A DNA stretch of 46,941 nucleotides from JBLHOS01 sp047623825 (lineage in GTDB: Bacteria; Pseudomonadota; Alphaproteobacteria; Rhodobacterales; Rhodobacteraceae): positions 1 through 46,941 of the forward strand of contig JBLHOS010000013.1 in assembly GCA_047623825.1 (NCBI GenBank), in the 5' to 3' direction. A program made the translations under genes and the position numbers. Positions within the stretch are counted from its first letter, which is position 1. Each line of letters starts with the position of its first letter. Shown here piece by piece: positions 44,067-46,941 of the stretch. A model generated the notes under the pieces. That model made no database searches. It was not told the DNA's origin and saw nothing but the letters and a program-made list of their open reading frames with translations.

Positions 44067-44124
44067 CGACCTGCCGCATATCCTTAGGGTGCGCGCAAAT
44101 TGTTTCAGACATTCAGAGGCTCCA

Positions 44125-44370
44125 ATGACACAACGTCTACACCTCGTTTTCGGTGGCGAACTCATCGATCCCGCAAAGACCGCATTCAAATCTGTGGACG
44201 ACATCCACATCGTTGGAATGTTTCCTGATTATGCCACCGCCTATAACGCCTGGAAAGAAGAGGCGCAGCGCACCGTCGATAATGCACATATGCGTTATTT
44301 CATTGCGCATATTCACCGGCTTCGGGATGAGGGCGTCGCGGCCTCCTCGACCGAGGAATTAGGAGAGTAA
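44125..44370 (+). CDS. DUF4170 family small protein
   Basis: 81 residues from ATG 44125 with AGAGG upstream. It reads as the DUF4170 pattern: LVFGGELIDPAKTAFK, IHIVGMFPDYATAYNAWKEEAQ and MRYFIAHIHRLRDEG. It is soluble, without signal peptide or membrane segment. The function is unknown. Its fixed place directly before kdtA, 7 bases apart, suggests a role connected with lipid A or Kdo metabolism, which is inference. Confidence 0.88.
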   Translation: MTQRLHLVFGGELIDPAKTAFKSVDDIHIVGMFPDYATAYNAWKEEAQRTVDNAHMRYFIAHIHRLRDEGVAASSTEELGE

Positions 44371-44377
44371 GTCTGCA

Positions 44378-45679
44378 ATGGGAATGTCGTTGGCATTGGC
44401 CGGTTATCTTGCGTTCTCTGCGCGTGCAGAGCCGTTTGCCAACCGGACGCTGGCCAGACGTCTCAGCGAAGGCAAAGAAGACGGCGCCCGGATTGAGGAG
44501 CGGCGCGGTATCGCCTCGCAACCCAAACCCGAAGGGCCTTTGATCTGGCTTCATGCGGCCAGTGTCGGCGAGTCTATATCGCTGCTGGAACTGCTTCGCC
44601 GCATGTCCGAAGAGCGTCCAGAACTGCGGTTTTTGGTGACCACAGGGACCATAACTTCGGCTCAGGTGATGGCTGCCCGGCTGCCGGACACCGCTATCCA
44701 CCAATATGTACCCCTTGATGCGTTGGTTTTCATCCGGCGGTTTCTGGATCACTGGAAGCCCGATCTTGCCGTCTGGACCGAAAGCGAATTCTGGCCCGCG
44801 ATGATGAGCGAAACCGCCAAGCGTGAGATCCCGATGGTTTTGATCAACGCGCGCATATCCAAGGGCAGTTACGACAAATGGCGGTTCTTGCGTGGGATGG
44901 CCAAAAGCCTGCTTCGACGGTTTGACTATGCGCAGGCACAAGACGAAGTTTCGGCAGGCCTTTTGCGCCGCCTAGGCATGCCCTCTTGGCGCATGACCGT
45001 TACGGGTACGCTTAAGGAAGGTGCGGCAGCATTGCCCTGTATAGAGTCTGATCGCGCCGATTTTGCCGCTCGCCTTTCGGGTCGCCCGGTATGGGTCGCG
45101 GCCTCTACGCATGAGGGTGAGGAACGTCAGGTCCTGACGGCACATCGACTAGTTATGCGCTCCAACCCGCGGCTTTTGCTAATCTTGGTGCCCAGACATC
45201 CGCACCGCGCGGCTGCCATCGCCGAATTGCTGGCCGAAGATGATTGGATCTTTTCGCGCCGAAGCGAAGATGCTTTGCCCGACAGCGAAGACCAAGTCTA
45301 CCTTGCTGACACCTTGGGGGAGCTTGGTTTGTGGTACCGCGTTTCCCCGATCAGCTTTGTGGGGGGGTCGCTGGAACCATTTGGCGGCCATAATCCGTTT
45401 GAGCCTGCGGCCCTCGGCTCTGCCATCCTACACGGCCCGTTTGTGTCGAATTTCACCGACATCTTCCTGCGCCTGACTGAGGCCGGCGCCTCACGCCTGA
45501 TCACATCAGCTACCGATTTGGCAGCTGCCGTTGACGATCTGCAAAACCCTGAACGGGCCGCCACCATGGCCCATGCCGCGTGGGAGGTTTGCTCGGCCGG
45601 AGCCGAAGTAACCGACCGAACAATGGAAATGCTTTTGGAGCATCTGGATACGGCAGAGCGTAAGGCGAGAACCGGATGA
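44378..45679 (+). CDS. kdtA: Kdo transferase (3-deoxy-D-manno-octulosonic acid transferase)
   Basis: 433 residues with AGGAGAG before the ATG. The GT30 N-terminal domain has WLHAASVGESISLLELL (catalytic Glu in GES), TTGTITSAQVMAARLP, HQYVPLD and WTESEFWPAMM. The C-terminal domain has STHEGEERQVL, LVPRHPHRA, DTLGELGLWY and FVGGSLEPFGGHNPFEPAALG for CMP-Kdo binding. It adds Kdo to lipid IVA at the inner membrane. The short N-terminal hydrophobic segment is weak. Its stop overlaps the start of lpxK (ATGA). Confidence 0.95.
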   Translation: MGMSLALAGYLAFSARAEPFANRTLARRLSEGKEDGARIEERRGIASQPKPEGPLIWLHAASVGESISLLELLRRMSEERPELRFLVTTGTITSAQVMAARLPDTAIHQYVPLDALVFIRRFLDHWKPDLAVWTESEFWPAMMSETAKREIPMVLINARISKGSYDKWRFLRGMAKSLLRRFDYAQAQDEVSAGLLRRLGMPSWRMTVTGTLKEGAAALPCIESDRADFAARLSGRPVWVAASTHEGEERQVLTAHRLVMRSNPRLLLILVPRHPHRAAAIAELLAEDDWIFSRRSEDALPDSEDQVYLADTLGELGLWYRVSPISFVGGSLEPFGGHNPFEPAALGSAILHGPFVSNFTDIFLRLTEAGASRLITSATDLAAAVDDLQNPERAATMAHAAWEVCSAGAEVTDRTMEMLLEHLDTAERKARTG

Positions 45680-46659
45680 AGGCCCCTGGGTTTTGGCACC
45701 GGCCGCCCGGATGGCAAAGCATGCTACTTGCGCCACTTGCTGTGCTATATGAATTTGGCACGGCGCGGCGCCTTCGCTTAGGGCCTCAGGCGCACATGTC
45801 TGTGCCGGTGATCTGCGTGGGCAACCTGAACGTGGGTGGCACTGGTAAAACGCCGACGGTGATCGCGCTGGCCCAGTATTTGACCGACCGCGGTCACCGT
45901 CCTCATGTCGTCAGTCGCGGATACGGCGGCACGTTAGAGGGCCCCCATCAGGTCGAACCCGCAACCGACGACGTATCGCAAACCGGCGATGAACCGATGC
46001 TATTGGCAGCATTCGTGCCCACTTGGGTGGCCAAGGATCGCAAGGCAGGCGCTGAGGCCGCGATCGCTGCAGGTGCGAATGTCATTTTGCTTGACGATGG
46101 TCACCAAAATCCGACCCTCCATAGAGATCTAAGCCTGGTTGTCGTCGATGCGGCCATCGGGTTTGGCAATGGTAAGGTGATGCCAGCAGGTCCCTTGAGA
46201 GAGCCGGTTTCAACCGGTCTGGCGCGTGCCGATCTACTGCTCAGCATCGGCGATGAGGCCGCCCAGTCTAAGTTCCAAAGGCATTGGTCGGACAAGATCA
46301 CCGTCCCACGATTGACTGGCGCGCTAGAACCATTGAGGACCGGTATCCCATTTGCTGGTCTAAATGTCCTCGCCTTTGCTGGCATTGGTCACCCAGAGAA
46401 GTTTTTCCGCACACTCAGGGGGCTTGGCGCCAACGTGCGACAAGCGCACGCACTTAGTGATCACCAGCCGTTAACGCAGACCTTGATGTCGCGTCTTGTG
46501 GCCGACGCAAAGGCATTGAACGCCCAACTGGTCACAACCGAAAAAGACGCCGTTCGCGTACCGGGACGATATCGCCACCGGGTGTTGACTGTGCCAGTTC
46601 GGCTGCAGATTTCGGATTGGTCGGCACTGGACGCAGCCGTTGTGCGGATTTTGGGCTAA
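45676..46659 (+). CDS. lpxK: tetraacyldisaccharide 4'-kinase LpxK
   Basis: 327 residues. The P-loop is VGNLNVGGTGKTP (Walker A), followed by SRGYGG, the GDEPMLLA block, and DDGHQNPTL, the LpxK signature. It phosphorylates the 4' position of the lipid A precursor at the inner membrane, upstream of Kdo addition. The ATG overlaps the kdtA stop. The N-terminal FWHRPPGWQSMLLAPLAVLYEF is probably a membrane-associating segment. A long hairpin begins at its stop codon. Confidence 0.95.
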   Translation: MKAPGFWHRPPGWQSMLLAPLAVLYEFGTARRLRLGPQAHMSVPVICVGNLNVGGTGKTPTVIALAQYLTDRGHRPHVVSRGYGGTLEGPHQVEPATDDVSQTGDEPMLLAAFVPTWVAKDRKAGAEAAIAAGANVILLDDGHQNPTLHRDLSLVVVDAAIGFGNGKVMPAGPLREPVSTGLARADLLLSIGDEAAQSKFQRHWSDKITVPRLTGALEPLRTGIPFAGLNVLAFAGIGHPEKFFRTLRGLGANVRQAHALSDHQPLTQTLMSRLVADAKALNAQLVTTEKDAVRVPGRYRHRVLTVPVRLQISDWSALDAAVVRILG

Positions 46660-46685
46660 GGCGAGCCCGCGCGGCCCGCCTTAGC
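46655..46685. repeat. strong hairpin between the convergent lpxK and DsbA-family genes
   Basis: GCTAAGGCGAGCC / GGCCCGCCTTAGC form a 13-base stem with one mismatch around a CGCGC loop. The left arm includes the lpxK stop codon. On neither strand is the stem followed by a U-tract: AAAAAC follows on the plus strand and CCAAAAT on the minus strand. It is probably a transcript 3'-end structure or a barrier between the two genes rather than a standard intrinsic terminator. Confidence 0.6.
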
Positions 46686-46695
46686 AAAAACAGTG

Positions 46696-46941
46696 TTACT
46701 GGCTGTCAGGCAACAAGGCGTTCAGTGTCTCTGCAAAGCTCGCATAGCTCATGTTGCTATACTTTTCGCCGTTGATAATGAACGACGGTGTGCCGGTCAC
46801 ATCATCAGTCGCCGCGTTCTCTTCGTACCAGCTAACCAATGCTTGGGCGGTATCGCCATCTTGCAGGCAGGCATCAACCTGATCACGCGTCAGGCCAACG
46901 GTCAGGCCAATACGACTTAGATTTTCGGCAACAGTCGCAGG
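46696..46941 (-). CDS. DsbA-family thiol-disulfide protein, C-terminal end, cut by window edge
   Basis: The minus-strand frame gives 81 residues ending in a TAA at 46696-46698. It contains GLTRDQVDACL, then VTGTPSFIINGEKYSNMSY and FAETLNALLPDSQ. The cis-proline motif GTPSF and the following strand are the thioredoxin-fold half of DsbA-type (Thioredoxin_4) proteins. The catalytic CxxC and any signal peptide lie outside the window. Periplasmic disulfide exchange is the likely role of the family. Confidence 0.85.
   Translation of the reverse strand, partial: PATVAENLSRIGLTVGLTRDQVDACLQDGDTAQALVSWYEENAATDDVTGTPSFIINGEKYSNMSYASFAETLNALLPDSQ

Noticed and set aside
44300..44941. 213-residue minus-strand frame over the DUF4170 and kdtA genes
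   Set aside because: No motif or ribosome site; kdtA is certain in the other direction.
1..46941. CRISPR arrays, tRNA or rRNA genes, insertion sequences, phage genes, toxin-antitoxin pairs
   Set aside because: None seen on either strand: no regularly spaced repeats, no cloverleaf-like stretch in the gaps, and no transposase or integrase motifs.

Overview
The window looks like chromosomal core DNA of a marine-type alphaproteobacterium, most likely Rhodobacteraceae (Roseobacter group). The evidence is moderately GC-rich coding DNA, tight gene packing with many 4-base ATGA/GTGA start-stop overlaps, and gene neighbourhoods I know from that family: rsmB-heparinase-purH-lspA-DUF3035-M16-M16, DUF3576-leuS-lptE-holA, and pmbA-cysQ-DUF4170-kdtA-lpxK. 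The genus cannot be fixed by reading alone. I see no prophage, insertion sequence, CRISPR array, rRNA or tRNA.

Layout. 1-11456 (+): rsmB (cut at the left edge), a heparinase II/III-like protein, purH, lspA, a DUF3035 lipoprotein, an M16 peptidase pair (one subunit with the zinc motif, one without), mutL and rmuC. 11453-13116 (-): a thiolase and a free methionine-R-sulfoxide reductase. 13216-14049 (+): a two-gene STAS/anti-sigma-kinase partner-switching pair. 14312-15892 (+): a gamma-glutamyltransferase family enzyme. 15896-16222 (-): hspQ. 16480-17058 (+): an SLT-domain lipoprotein. 17059-23186 (-): lolA, ftsK, a class I/II aminotransferase and an amidase. 23271-24485 (+): a UbiH/COQ6-type hydroxylase. 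24482-27854 (-): an OmpR-type response regulator, xth, a CnoX-like thioredoxin, a LON-domain protein and a Trm112-like protein. 27883-29621 (+): ribA and an L,D-transpeptidase. 29618-30283 (-): yggS. 30327-30950 (-): a decayed porin gene with its terminator. 31031-36280 (+): a DUF3576 lipoprotein, leuS, lptE, holA and a GST. 36277-40235 (-): an SDR, a degenerate crotonase, an MscS channel and a BaiN-like flavoprotein. 40343-46659 (+): a DUF2125 protein, pmbA/tldE, cysQ, a DUF4170 protein, kdtA and lpxK. 46696 to the right edge (-): the C-terminal end of a DsbA-family protein.

How the genes fit together. Envelope biogenesis is the main theme. It covers lipoprotein maturation and sorting (lspA, lolA and several lipoproteins), LPS synthesis and export (kdtA, lpxK, lptE), peptidoglycan enzymes (SLT, L,D-transpeptidase), a periplasmic oxidoreductase and a mechanosensitive channel. 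The rest is replication and repair (mutL, rmuC, xth, holA, ftsK), translation (rsmB, leuS), purine and flavin synthesis, and redox or proteostasis helpers (msrC, hspQ, CnoX-like, LON).

I did not find a clear new multi-gene system. The items most worth a second look are the porin relic, the phosphatase-less partner-switching pair, a crotonase lacking both catalytic glutamates, two envelope-type enzymes without visible signal peptides, the RibA N-terminal domain, and four convergent gene pairs whose two stop codons share one YTAR tetranucleotide. Apart from the porin-relic interval (30284-31030), no gap between genes exceeds 300 bases. No promoter could be assigned with confidence.
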